Shown piece after piece: positions 1 to 11,306 of a stretch of 64,000 bases of DNA. A program made the translations under genes and the position numbers. This DNA comes from Macrolepiota albuminosa (taxonomy: Eukaryota; Basidiomycota; Agaricomycetes; Agaricales; Agaricaceae): positions 2,590,183-2,654,182 of the forward strand of contig JAMWFC010000117.1 in the NCBI GenBank assembly GCA_027475525.1, given 5' to 3'. Under the pieces are notes generated by a model. It was not told where the DNA came from and did not search any database. It was given only the letters and a program-made list of their open reading frames with translations. Numbering within the stretch: position 1 is the first letter of the stretch; each line of letters starts with the position of its first letter.

Positions 1-479
1 AACTTCAACAATGATTTCGAAAGACGCAATGAAGAGGGAAATGGGGAAGCTTGGGTTATTCCTGGATGTAGTTGTGTTTTTTGGTGTCCTAAAATTATGC
101 ATTGCGGTAACTCTAACAACGGAAACGGTGTAGGTCTTTTATAAAGTTATAAAGAGCTAGCTTCGGCAAGAAAGCTACACCTCGGAGGGTGAAATAGTTT
201 CAAGGGTCTTTCTTAGGCAGAAAGAGACTCGGACATTTGAAAGGAGGACTGTTACGGAAACAAGATCCACAAGATAAACGCCAAGGATGCTTGCCATGTA
301 TCTAGATCCATAGCTTCCCGTTGACCCCTACCCACTATACCAACGAGTTGAAGGCTACGCGACTCTATGTGACCCAGGGCCCAATGCAAACTTGGTCCAA
401 CATATCGAGATTTCAACAATTACGAAATATGCCAAGTGCATTACTTCCGCAACCGCCATCACTACAGTGACAGGGACGA

Positions 480-1674
480 ATGTCTCCAGCCCCTGCGATT
501 CTCAACGTCCATACTCCATCTTCCTCGTTCGCCATCGTTCACTCATGTGAGCATGTACACATTCATCACCATGCCAGCAGCCATATCTTCAAATGAGCTC
601 GAGTTTTTGACTGACACGTACTGTTTCACACAGTTACACAAGACTCTTTGCAGTCTCTCTATGATACACTCAGCAGAAAAACACACACATCATATCCCGG
701 TGAACGCGTAGGTCACGGATGGCTGAAATACGAGTTCAATGATTCAATATGGAACTTAGACGATGGTACGCTTTTAGTTACTTCGATGCATGGTCATTCA
801 TTCGGTGTTTCAAGACTCTGATTATACCATATTCGTATGGAGGCAGCATCAACCTACAGCTGCGGCGACTCCAACGCCAACGCCCTCTGCTACCACAGAC
901 AGTAACAAATCTCATCCGCCGACTGCCCACACTCCGACGCTTCACCTACATAACCCTGCTACACCACTCCCAGGGCCCGATGAATATCACAATCCTTCAT
1001 ATTACCTTTATCGACCAAATGCACGTCGCTCCTCGCCAGCGCTGTCAACGTTTTCGAAGAGGTCACAACGTACGAAGGGTAGTCGACAAACAAACAATGC
1101 CAATGGTCAGCACGATGGAGATGATGGAATTCCCAAACATAAGAAGGATTTTGAGAAGTTCCACGGCGAAAATGGAGTCCGCACCGTAATGGGAAGTATT
1201 GGGCCTGTGCAGGATGGTAGGAAACCTCTTCCCGTCTTCGCTATTTCTCGCTCAATATGCAATACAGTCCGAATGCTACTACGAGCTGGCTACCGGCACG
1301 TCTACATTTCTAGAAAGTTTGCCATCAAACATGGATTCATTCCGAAGGATGCTGCGCCTGGACATTACGGATACGGTGGACTAGTAAACATTGGAACGTG
1401 GCCTATAACTCTCAAATCCTCATCTTCTATGAGCTCACACCCCGATGCGCCAGCTCAATCACACACAGCACCTCAGCCGACCTTGGTCGGCGTATTTCTC
1501 GCTGAAGAGCCCCACTTTGACGTCGTTCTTGGTCGATCGTTCTTTGAGAAGCGCCAGATTAGGATTAGCAGCACGGATCCGACAGATGTGGTTTGTCTTG
1601 ACACAGGAGAGAAGATTGAGTGTGAGTTGGTCATCCTAAAGGATGGGAGAGGGGAGATTGTCACCGTAACGTGA
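480..1674 (+). CDS. Uncharacterised basidiomycete protein with a retropepsin-like C-terminal domain
   Basis: Three-exon model: 480-546, 634-765 and 815-1674. The introns use GTGAGC/CACAG and GTACGC/TCAAG, and the total is 353 codons including the stop. The N-terminal ~75 residues look like a small beta-rich, PB1- or ubiquitin-like module ending in DSDYTIFVWRQ. A Thr/Pro-rich, then basic, linker follows. The last ~170 residues have a retropepsin-like layout: a strand ending RHVYISRKFAIKHGF, then much later FDVVLGRSFFEKRQI, which resembles the FDVILGxDWL element of retroviral-type aspartic proteases. The catalytic D-S/T-G triplet is replaced by R-A-G, so protease activity is unlikely. The start is the first ATG that links all three exons in frame. 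The domain assignment is by eye; the gene structure is better supported than the function. Confidence 0.6.
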
Positions 1675-1823
1675 GACGCGTCGATTAATGCAGTAATTTT
1701 GTCATGTGACTTGAGTCTCTCTTCACGTGCGCGGCTTGTTTCAAACGCGACCTCAATTGAATTGTCGCCTTTTTGAATGAAAAGCCATTCGCACAGATCT
1801 TCCACAACGCGGGTGAAGCGACG

Positions 1824-3776
1824 ATGTACATCAACTTATACGCTGTCATCGCTGGCCTTATCGGCACTCTTTTCATCGTGACGAAGATGCGCCACCCTCA
1901 CATAAAGTATATCCGTGAGAGTTTGGAAAGCTCAGTTTTGTTCAAAGCTATCAACGCCTTGGACTTGTACACGGGTAACCATGCTTTATTTTACGATGTT
2001 CCGGGAAACCATACACTCTCGAAAGACCCTTTCCAATCTCCTGTACCGTCAATATGCCGATGCATTTTCCCATCACCCGAGGTCGTCCACTCCCGTTTCC
2101 CGCCGGAGAAATCGCTGGGAGCTGGTGCGTACCAGATATTGCCAGCCCTCTGTGCGACCGCCGGTATTTTCTTATTCTCGACCGCAATCTACCTTAGGAA
2201 GAGCCTTCGACTCGCTCTTCGTGAAAACCAGCGAAACGTCATGATTCACGCCTCCCGAGTTGAACGACGTGTATCACAACAAGCGAATACTGTCATTTTG
2301 GCTTCGAACGCAAAGCGGCCGGAAGACGCGCTGTTTCCCTCTTCTTCTGTTTCCGTCATAACACGGCGGGATGGCCCCGTATTTTACCCGAACGCGGAAC
2401 CAGTCGTGGTGTCGCCGCGAATGCCTGTAGCGATATCTGATTCACTTATTCGAGCGAATTCACTCCCGGAGCCGTCGGTTCCGCTTTTAAAAAGTCGCGC
2501 CATTCAAAGTTATCCTGTGACCCCTCGTGTTGCGGACCCAACGCCACCGCCACCGCCACTTCCGCTTCCTTTAGTCGTGCCAAGCGCGACAGAAGCCTTT
2601 GCTACCCAAACCAACGATGCTCTTCCGTATTTAATTCCCTTGCCGCAGGACGAGCCACAGCCGGTCGTCGCGGAAGAATCTCCAGGCTCGAGTGTAGTGG
2701 ACCTCGACCCCCCAAGCCCAGTCGAATCCGATGTCGCTGCCATTTCGTATTTCTCCTACTTGCCTTTCGCAGAGAATCTGGATGCACAGCGTAGTGAAAT
2801 AACGACACCGGCGCAGGTATCGTCATCGGACAGTGGTGCTCGTTCGCCTCGCAACACTCTGCAGATCGCTGCACCCGCGGCTCGACGCGTTTCTACGCCC
2901 CAAGTAAGTTGCCGACGTCCTGACTGGCTGGCATCGGCTCAATACTGGGAGACGCATTCGAAATTGAACGCGCTGGTGTCGAACAGCACAGCGGTGGTGG
3001 GCATCGGGACGATACCAGACGCCACGCGGATCGAAGCGCCGGTCATATCACCTGCACGCATCCTCAATTCGCACTCGCTCTCGCTCTCGCCCTCGCCCTC
3101 GCCCTCGCCGTGCAAAATCAGTGTTCCTCGTGTATGTGCGTCGACGTCCTTAGCGCAGCCCACGACGGTAACGGGAAGCGCGTCGCATTGGGACCATCTG
3201 GCGATTTCTATCGGTGTTCCCACTACTGAAACGCCTTTTGTTGCAGGCCGCACGGGCGCTGATCTCGTGCTTGCCATGTCGACTAGCATGCCCCGGGTGA
3301 TTGACTTGGGGGTTCGGTCTGTTAGTGGGAGCCAGCGGAATAATGGGAGAGAGTTGGTGGGAGGAGCCAGCGGAAGTACTTCACCGCTGGCAGAGATGAG
3401 CATTAGTCCTCGAGCTTTGTCGATCCTTCGCCAAGTCGCCGCTGCTGCTGCCAATACAACACAAGCACAGGCTTGTCCTGTGGTGTCGAGTCGAAGGAGA
3501 CGAAGCGCCGTGACGGCAGCAGTGTTACAGACTCCCTGGCTGAATCGTAGTGGAAGAGGTCAGGACAGTGGAACGGGGTTCCCTGCAACGGTGAATCGAA
3601 GTACGGGGGTGTCTCCAGTGCAGACGGCAGTGCGAAGAAGTGTCATGCGTCGTGTGCTTGGGCCGCAGCGTAATGGCTCAGCGGGTCGGCCCAGTGAACG
3701 ATGGATTGCGCCTGCTGATTATGCTGAACGGCCTCCCTTGCGGATCACTCGGGTTTTCGGTGAGCCTGCTGCCTAA
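1824..3776 (+). CDS. Membrane-anchored proline/serine-rich protein of unknown function
   Basis: Single open exon of 650 residues, beginning 150 bp after the preceding gene on the same strand. An N-terminal hydrophobic stretch (YAVIAGLIGTLFIV, residues ~6-20) and a second one near residues 105-125 (QILPALCATAGIFLFSTAIY) suggest two membrane segments. The remaining ~500 residues are low-complexity, rich in Pro, Ser and Arg, with a short (Ser-Pro)n run near residue 420. The conserved-looking end is PLRITRVFGEPAA. The frame extends slightly upstream but has no earlier ATG, so 1824 is the start. I do not recognise the family. Membrane attachment with a long disordered tail is an inference from composition. 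Confidence 0.6.
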   Translation: MYINLYAVIAGLIGTLFIVTKMRHPHIKYIRESLESSVLFKAINALDLYTGNHALFYDVPGNHTLSKDPFQSPVPSICRCIFPSPEVVHSRFPPEKSLGAGAYQILPALCATAGIFLFSTAIYLRKSLRLALRENQRNVMIHASRVERRVSQQANTVILASNAKRPEDALFPSSSVSVITRRDGPVFYPNAEPVVVSPRMPVAISDSLIRANSLPEPSVPLLKSRAIQSYPVTPRVADPTPPPPPLPLPLVVPSATEAFATQTNDALPYLIPLPQDEPQPVVAEESPGSSVVDLDPPSPVESDVAAISYFSYLPFAENLDAQRSEITTPAQVSSSDSGARSPRNTLQIAAPAARRVSTPQVSCRRPDWLASAQYWETHSKLNALVSNSTAVVGIGTIPDATRIEAPVISPARILNSHSLSLSPSPSPSPCKISVPRVCASTSLAQPTTVTGSASHWDHLAISIGVPTTETPFVAGRTGADLVLAMSTSMPRVIDLGVRSVSGSQRNNGRELVGGASGSTSPLAEMSISPRALSILRQVAAAAANTTQAQACPVVSSRRRRSAVTAAVLQTPWLNRSGRGQDSGTGFPATVNRSTGVSPVQTAVRRSVMRRVLGPQRNGSAGRPSERWIAPADYAERPPLRITRVFGEPAA

Positions 3777-4355
3777 GGCCTAGGATTTTCTCTCTATTTT
3801 TTCCAGACATTTCTTGCATAAGTTATTTCAAAGTTATCCATAGACTTTCTTGTGTAATAAAAAATTTGTGAATTCTTTCAGCATCTGTTCATGTATAATT
3901 ACGACACACTTACATACCTTACGACAGTGACTGTAATTTATAATAAGTTTATCTTTCTATTGAAGCGAATAGAGTGTAACACATTGCAGAAGCGCCCTCT
4001 GATCAGAAATTTACAGTTTCCTGGACAGATCCTTGAGTTGACGCCCCATTAGCACAAATACAGCCACTGAAATCAATTGATAAGACATTGGCAGATGAAT
4101 GTTGGCCAAAACGCAAATAGAGTTGGGCGTTGGGCGCTGACAGGGATAATAACTCAAGCCATCAAAAAGGCTCACTGACGGAGATGAGAAAAAGATATTG
4201 ATTCAATTAGACGTCAACACTATTGTATCACAAACACCGTCTGTTGTGATTAGGACGATAGATGAGCCGGTAAATGATACCTGCATCACCGTCCAATCTT
4301 TAGACGCTGCGCACGAGTCGCCTGAAAACTTGTCAGCAGTAGCCCCACAAAAAAA
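3777..4355. other. Intergenic region between converging genes
   Basis: AT-rich spacer between the end of the membrane-anchored protein gene and the end of the mS38 gene. It contains AATAAA-like A-rich stretches near 3857 suited to 3' processing. I see no convincing exon or structural RNA. Confidence 0.5.
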
Positions 4356-5190
4356 TCACAAAGAACAAAAAATCACCCTTCTCCTCTTCTTCAGCCTAAA
4401 TAAAGGTCATTTAGCCATCAATCGCAGATCAAGGGTTGCAAGAGAAATCTCACTTATGCTTCTTCATCTTCTTTCTCCTCTTCCTCTTGGTACTATCCAT
4501 CGTAACATCCTGACTCTTGTTTTCCTGCTTTTCCTGCTCTGGCGCAACATCATCTTTCTCCACAAGGCCAAGGCGGCGGAGGGTCTGCTCCCACGAAACG
4601 GCAGCACCAGCATGAGTCATCGTTATTGCCCTTGCGAGCTGATGTGCCGTTGCAGCATCCGCGTCGGCTGCTGCCTCGGAAAACTCATCAAGAAGCCATT
4701 GAGGGGTTGTTATGTATGTCTCTGCCTCGTTGATTTCGGACGGGAGGAACGAAGAGGCGTGGGCAGAGTCGAGGATGGTGTGTGGCTGCGAGAGAAGCAG
4801 CAAGGGACGGTGCAGGGAGAAGAACTGGTGCAATTTGAAGTCCCTTGCGTTCAATACGGGGTGGGTTTGACTTTGTAAGAGAATGGAGTCCGAGACCTCG
4901 GTAGTGGCTGGAGCCTGGGGCGCAGCCGTAGAGGAGGTCTGCGAAGAAGCCGTTGAGGGCTTATCTGCAGTGTTTACTACTGGACTTGGATTTGCACTGG
5001 CTGGGGATGTCTGTTGGGCATCGTGCTCAGGGGTGGGCTCGGCCTTTGGAGTGGCAGCCTTTGAGGCGACGACTGCTTTGGGGACTTTGGAAGAGGTGAA
5101 ATAACGGCCGCCGCCCCCGGACCTGGAGAAGAAGGAGTACGCTCTGGACGAGGCCGGGAGGGGACGAACGAAACGGGCCAAGGCAGACAT
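4356..5190 (-). CDS. COX24: Mitochondrial small-subunit ribosomal protein mS38 / Cox24
   Basis: Component of the mitochondrial ribosome small subunit, known in yeast as Cox24 and in animals as AURKAIP1/mS38. The N-terminus is a mitochondrial presequence rich in Arg, Ser and aromatic residues (MSALARFVRPLPASSRAYSF). A long Ala/Pro/Ser linker follows. The diagnostic part is the extreme C-terminus. Exon 1 reads KRKRRKKMKKHK and would stop there, but a 58-nt intron (4453-4396, GTGAGA...TTTAG) joins it to a tiny last exon (4395-4356). The spliced tail is KMKKHKLKKRRRV, which matches the family's basic signature. The start is the ATG at 5190, chosen because it opens the presequence. The identification rests on this short but very characteristic tail. 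Confidence 0.8.
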
Positions 5191-5530
5191 GGCTCCTTGC
5201 AGTCCAACAAATCTCCGTCCAACCTTGGACGCACAAAACACAGCCACCGTTGTCTCTTGTTTACCAGCGTTCATCCATAGCACATACTTATTCCTATTTT
5301 ACTGCTACAAGGTCCATGTCCAGCACTGTAAGGTTACGATTTGCTATATTTTCCTTATCGTTATCACCAGCCCTGCCTGTTCAACCGCTTGCTCCGGCCC
5401 GTCGTCTATAGTTGGCCAGTCACGAGTCGTTAAATTTTCACAGTGCCTCGAGTTCTCTGGCTTAAGATATACATTACATCTACACCTGACTCATGTTTAT
5501 CCATTGAATTGAGAAAAAAACTCCCACTCA

Positions 5531-7444
5531 CTATTGGTCCTGCCACTCGAAGCTTCCAACAATGGCAGTTTTTCCAACAACCGACCCCTGGTTTGGGGCA
5601 AGAATAGTCATCTTCTTATGTGATATATCGATATGTGTACTATAAAAAAGACGAAGATTTGCGCGAAACAAGGGGTCGATGATCGTCGTAATGTCACAGT
5701 GAAAGGCACGCACACTATTATGAAGCCCGTGGCGGTCAGATCGAGGATTTCTTCGTCGTATCGCTCGTTTTCATCGGGGTTGGGCGGCGCAAGAACACCG
5801 AGAACGGCATTTAGAAGACCCGAGCCTGGTAGAGATGGGTCCACGGGTACGGGCTGCATCTCAGATACGACACGTGTGGCGCCTATTGGAAGCGCAGAAG
5901 ACGGTGCCATCGTCTCTATATCATCTTTGATGAGTAGCAGTAGTTTGTGGAGAAAGTGCGTTTACCAGCGCCGATGCGTAAGATGGTCAAATCACTAAAG
6001 TTGATGACTGTCGAGGAAGGAGCCAGTGAGAGTTCCGTGAGTGCCTCCCCACCGGCCACGGCTGATGTCGCGCCGGAAGGGGAGGCAAGGACTTGTCCGT
6101 ACATGTATGTGTGTAATTGGTAGTTGTGGATGCGTTCACGGTAGCTGAGGTCTAGTTCAACGACCTGGATAGAGCATGAGAGAAACGAGTTGAGGGTTGA
6201 TTTAGACACCTACGCCACCGGACTTTGGGACCTTGATCACGGTGAGTTGGGATCCATATGTGCGTTGCATTTCGACGTTGAGTTTCTCGTGCCCAACGAC
6301 GAGAATGACATTGACTAAAATAGACGAGTGAGATACAGACCACGGACCATTGAAATATAACAGACTTTTAAAGGCTTCCACACAAGCCTTGATCAATTTA
6401 TGCCGGTGGTCGTTAGTTCCTGCGCCAGCACCAAATGACGACGGAGTGTCCACGATAAGACCTGATACCCTAGCTTTGATGTAACGATTATATCGTCTAC
6501 AGTGATGTCAAGTAACTATTGCTCATACCTTCCACATCGTAATCGTATTTTTCCTTGATGTTTTCTCCCAGGTTACGAATGATTCTGTCCATCAACAAAG
6601 GATTGCGCCGCGTCTCAGCATGGCCGTACCAATACACCAAAGGGAGGAGAGCATTAGCAGGAAGAGCGGTCGGCGCAGACGTCGCAGCAGAACCTAGAGG
6701 ATTGGCAGGTGAACACGTTGGTATTGGAGAATGAACCGATGCCGCTGAAATGGCACCAGGAGCCGCCCATCCACCCTACAGGCAATGAAGACGTGAGATC
6801 ACGGATGAAAGGAATACTCACCTCGCTAGGATCCACATTCACGAGGAGAGGCGACCATCCCTGCCCAGCTCTAACAGCGTAATTAATCAGAGTCTTGCAC
6901 ACTGTCGTCTTGCCGGAATTCTCAGGACCAAGGACCAGCACGCGTGGTGGGTCAGTGATGGCAAGGGGATCATCGCCGCGTGATGGGGAACCATGTGCCA
7001 CTCTCAATGCGCGTACGCGCATTTGCTCAAACGCAAGATGAAGGTTCGCGTACGCGGCCATTGGGGTCTCATCGGACACATACTCAGTCGACGGCTGACC
7101 TGTGACGTGTTTTTCTTTGCGTCAAGATATGCCTTTTGGAAGGGGGGAATCGGGTATAGACTCATCTCGATTGTGCATCCTCGCCAAGTGTAAACTGCTG
7201 CTTTGCATTCAAATGCGAAGAGGTATTGCTTGCCTTCCGCGAGCTCGGAACCGAAGATCTCTGCATGACCTCGTACAAGCTACATCCAAGGAATTTCCGA
7301 TGTTTTAGGCAACGAGAAGCAAGGGGCTCAAGAACGCACCTTGATCGCGAGAGTGGTCCCAGGGTCCAACTCAAATCTGTACTCTGACTCTGGTTCAAGA
7401 TCCCATTCTTTTTTAGGGGCAGCAGGCTTTGCCTCAGTAGTCAT
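5531..7444 (-). CDS. CLP1: mRNA cleavage/polyadenylation factor Clp1 (P-loop NTPase)
   Basis: Subunit of cleavage factor IA that works in pre-mRNA 3'-end processing in the nucleus. It belongs to the polynucleotide 5'-hydroxyl-kinase family. Several exons read MTTEAKPAAPKKEWDLEPES, then an N-terminal beta domain (LVRGHAEIFGSELAEGKQY), then the linker signature QPSTEYVSDETPM, then the Walker A loop GPENSGKTT at about residues 125-135. PLLVNVDPSE follows. The C-terminal domain includes LPIGATRVVSEMQPVPVDPS and RYDEEILDLTATGFI, and ends MTILAPNQGSVVGKTAIVGS. All conserved blocks are open and in order. It is transcribed divergently from the MFS transporter gene, with about 565 bp between starts. 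Confidence 0.92.
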
Positions 7445-8009
7445 GGTTGTTTGCTCGACAAATGGACAAGCAAGAAACAGTCAATAAAATTTTGATTGGG
7501 ACAGCTAGCCTGGCAAAAGAGTTGTTGCCGTTGATAATAACACAGTCTGCGCACGTGATGGATCGGCGGCGGTTGGCTGCGGTCAGTCATTGCGCCCACT
7601 GTTGCACACCGTTGTTGCTTCTTAATTCATTCCACCACTAAGTATCCCACCATACGACAGGCGTCGCTTACTTATCCGGACCAGCTGTTCCAGTCATGTT
7701 GCTCGGCCTCTTGAATATGTTCTACAACACCTCGGGCGCTTAACGTTCAGGAAATTTCCCAGCAACACTACGCTAGTAACTTCGACATGAGAATCGATCA
7801 GCTCCCGCAGTGTTTCATAAAAATGAACTAAACAACAGACCATCATGTGCTTGACAGCTTCTCGAAAAAATCGATCTTCTCGGAATGATTGATCCCCATG
7901 CAGACCTTACATCATGAGGTATCTATCATGCTTAAGTTCATAATACTTAAAGCCAGAGCGTTGGGTTGTACCTTGTGGCTGATCTGCATCCCGCCCCTTT
8001 CACCGCGCC
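7445..8009. promoter_or_regulatory. Divergent promoter region of CLP1 and the MFS transporter
   Basis: About 565 bp between two divergent start codons, with no supported exon. It holds scattered GATA-type motifs, for example CTTATC near 7671 and GATAAT near 7534. These would fit nitrogen control of a Dal5-type transporter, but they are short and unproven. Confidence 0.4.
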
Positions 8010-10614
8010 ATGTCAGTCGGTAGCGATTCCGAAAAGCAAAACCACCTTGGTGTAACGACTGTTGACGAGTTCGAAGTCGATGTTGCGGCGACACTTGGGA
8101 CTGGCTCGGAGGCACCGTTACATCCTGCTGAAGCGTTACGTTTGAGGTCACTTTGTTCATTCATCATTTGCTTGCGTGGCGATACTGATGCTTTGAACAT
8201 GCAGGAGGAAACTTGATTTACATATTATGCCACTTATGTGCAGTAAGTCGTGAGCCCTGTTTCCAATGTTAACATTGTTCATTTGTCGTCCTATAGTCCT
8301 ATATCTGTGAGGAAACCTGCCTGCGGGCCGAAAGTCCTTTGTGTTTTAACTTTACTTAGTATGACCTTTGCCGACAAAGTCACTCTGGGCCAATCGGCTG
8401 TGATGGGTATTCTGTCGGTGATATCCCAAAAACAAACTTTGCGACAAGTGCTGATTCGGTAATCTTCTGCAGAGAAGACAACCACTTGACCCAGAACCAG
8501 TTCAATTGGCTTAGCACAATATTCTATTTGAGTTATCTCGCATTTGAGGTTATTTCGGTCACTCTGTTTAGACTTCTGACATCACTGTTAACAAAGCTTA
8601 TTGCAGTACCCTCAGAATCTCGCTCTGCAGAAGTTCCCCGTGGGCAAATGGATGAGGTGCCTTCATCCTAATCCTTTCGCAGGACATTAGACTAACCAAA
8701 GTGGTTAGCATCAACATACTCGTCTGGGCAATCGCACTGATGTCACATGCCGCTTGCAAATCGTTTGGAGGACTCTTCGCGGTTCGTTTCATCCTCGGCA
8801 TGTGCGAAGGTACCTTCTATATCCCCTCTTTATCCCCCAGCGTTTGTTTGACGTACATGCAACGACTAAGGTGCAATTACGCCTGGTTTCTTGATTGTCA
8901 CTTCCATGTTCTATACTCGCGAAGAACAATCGAAGCGTGTCGGTTATTGGTGTACGTCAATTGTGACTAGTCATCAACAACGGCAATTGAGTACTATATT
9001 TGTTTAGTCTTGATGAATGGCGCAGCTGTCATCTTTTTGGGGCTTATTGCTTTTGGGCTTATCCACACCCATGTATGTGTTTCCTCGAGTCTCTGGTTGA
9101 ACTTGTGGTTTCCTATCCCAACACTTTTATCTAGAGTAATAATTTCCATGCTTGGCAATGGTACGCGGCAATCCATCTCTTTATTACATCACAACTTACT
9201 AACGCGGTGGATACGAAATAGGCTTATGATCATCACTGGCCTTGTGACTTTCGTGGTTTCCGTTCTGTTCTGGTATGTTTTGCAACTGTCGATATTTGGG
9301 GTCATAGCGGACCCATAATCTGTTAGGTTCACCTTCCCAGACTCACCTGTCTCTGCGCACTTTCTAACGCCAGACGAACGCGTCAAAGTCGTACAGCGCA
9401 TCAAGGTCAATCAGTCTGGTGTTGAGAACAAGCACTGGAAGCGGGAACAGTACGTACCTCTTACTCCGTTAGTCTCATGATCTGTCATGTTTGTTGTCTA
9501 GATTCTTCGAGGCCCTTCGTGACCCTAAAACGTGGCTTTTGGCTCTTTTCGTTGCTTCTGCGTACGTTGAAATGCTTCTCTTTCGTAAGTTGACCGTCCT
9601 AATGAATTGTAACCTTAGGAACCTCTTCAACGCCGTTAGTTCTTGCTACGTTCATTAGGTTTTGATCAAAGTTTTCTGACCGCTTTTTTAGGTCACGAAT
9701 CAACGGCAAATCATCGTAAAACAGTTCGGATTCACTCTAGGCCAGACTACGCTTCTTGGAACGGTGGACGGAGCCATTGAGAGTAAGTATTCCCCTCTAT
9801 AATTCGAGTTTCTTACCGGCTGACTTGCGAAAGTCTTGTCCATCTTCGGAGTGGTCAGCTTGATACCTTACCTTGGACACTGTTACTCTGCGATTCTTGC
9901 GTTCATTCCGGCCATCATAGGTGGTATTCTCCTTATCACCCTACCCTCTGATAACAATATCGGCCTTTTGTTCTCATACTGGATTACAAGTAAGTGTTGT
10001 CATTTGTTAACCATTTTAGCTGAGCTTACGTTTCCTTTTACTAGTTTTCGCAATCTCTCCCTTCGCTGTTTCTCTGGGATGGATGAACAACATCTCTGCT
10101 GGCCATACAAAAAGTATTTCGAATGCTTTAGATTTCCACAATTTATGCTGAGCTCGGTCTAGAAACCACTGTGAATGCCATTGTGCTCATCGGTTACGGA
10201 ATCGGGAACACTGCCGGTCCTTTCATGTGGAAATCAATGTTCCAGCCCCGGTGCGGTCCAATTACTTTTTGTGTCATTAGCACAGTCAACTCATGGTCTG
10301 GTATAGCAATCGCGTTCCTTGGGCTATCCTCACCGGCTTCTGTGGTTTCTCTGCCTTCGTTCTTTTCATTCTTCGGACGCATCTTGCGCTGGAGAATAAA
10401 CGCCGAAACAATGAGGAATCTGACAATAGATACGATGATGTTTACTTGACCCATGTCGAGGCAGACGGCAACACCGTCGAGAAAAGAGTCGACAAGGTGA
10501 GCTTCCGTCAATACTTTCGAGCCTTCCGATAAGATTACTGACGTGGGATATGGCACACAGGCTTTCCTCGATCTCACCGATATACAAAATCGGGATTTCA
10601 GATATGTTCTATAA
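8010..10614 (+). CDS. Dal5-type MFS transporter (anion:cation symporter family)
   Basis: Plasma-membrane permease of the allantoate/nicotinate/organic-anion type. The gene has many exons with short introns, all joinable in frame. After an acidic N-terminus comes LRRKLDLHIMPLMC, then LYLMTFADKVTLGQSAVMGI, the family signature around TM1. NQFNWLSTIFYLSYLAFE, LALQKFPVGKWM and FGGLFAVRFILGMCEG follow, the last being the TM4 region. FTFPDSPVSAHFLTPDER is the central loop. The C-terminal half has WITIFAISPFAVSLGWMNNI and VLIGYGIGNTAGP, ending FLDLTDIQNRDFRYVL. I found no frameshift: apparent breaks near 8290 and 8460 are small introns. Substrate cannot be read from sequence; allantoate, nicotinate, pantothenate or short peptides are all known in the family. 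Confidence 0.88.
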
Positions 10615-11306
10615 GACCCGAGGATTGCCTCATCAATTTAAACATTATGTATATTTTATTGGCCTAACATTGATACTTGTATTGCTCATATTGCTAAATC
10701 ACAAAAGATATTGGCTAATTCTTTGTGGATTATTGAAGTCGTCGACTCATGCTCGACACTAAGCTGAGACAAAATAGGGAGTACATGTACTGAGAAAGGT
10801 CAATACTAGATTGTTGATAGAAGACGTAAGTAAATATCTCACGGGTAAGTGTGGCGACGAAAAATCTGAGTATTCGTAATCATATGTTAAATAAGGAAAT
10901 GATGGAAAGGGAAGAATCCTATGTCAACATCGATGTATGTATTAGAGTGTATTTGCAACGCCTATCTTACTGGAATTGAGTTGGAATTAGGCACAAATGG
11001 ACAGATTGATTGACAATTTGACTGACAGCAATCCCTTTCAAGTTACGTGACGTTGTGCTTTTTGGCTCACTTTGATTCTCACCACCGTGTCGCGTCGTCG
11101 CCCGTTCTTGGATTCACATAACCACGAGCAGCGACGATGATCTTTACCAGCAATGGATCCAGGATGTCGCTGCTGAGAACGGCAAGTCATGCGGTGATGG
11201 CACCACGGCAGTCACGCCAAGAACTTTCACTCGATAGTTATTCGCTTGCACTACAAGTAGTGAAAACTTGGGTTGCAAATACACTCTGTTATATAAAGTA
11301 CAAACA
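10615..11306. other. Convergent intergenic region with a short coding-like patch
   Basis: Mostly AT-rich spacer between the transporter and CTF18 3' ends. Around 11125-11236 on the + strand, one frame reads SSDDDLYQQWIQDVAAENGK and then stops, with GC content and composition more like an exon than its surroundings. I could not attach it to either neighbour. It may be a gene relic or chance. Confidence 0.35.

Noticed and set aside
436..711. 91-codon open frame at the left end
   Set aside because: It runs through an intron (547-633) of the better three-exon model starting at 480.
8240..8470. Apparent stops and frame changes in the MFS transporter, as in a pseudogene
   Set aside because: Small GT/AG introns (for example 8277 region, 8308-8358, 8412-8471) restore the frame and the family motif.
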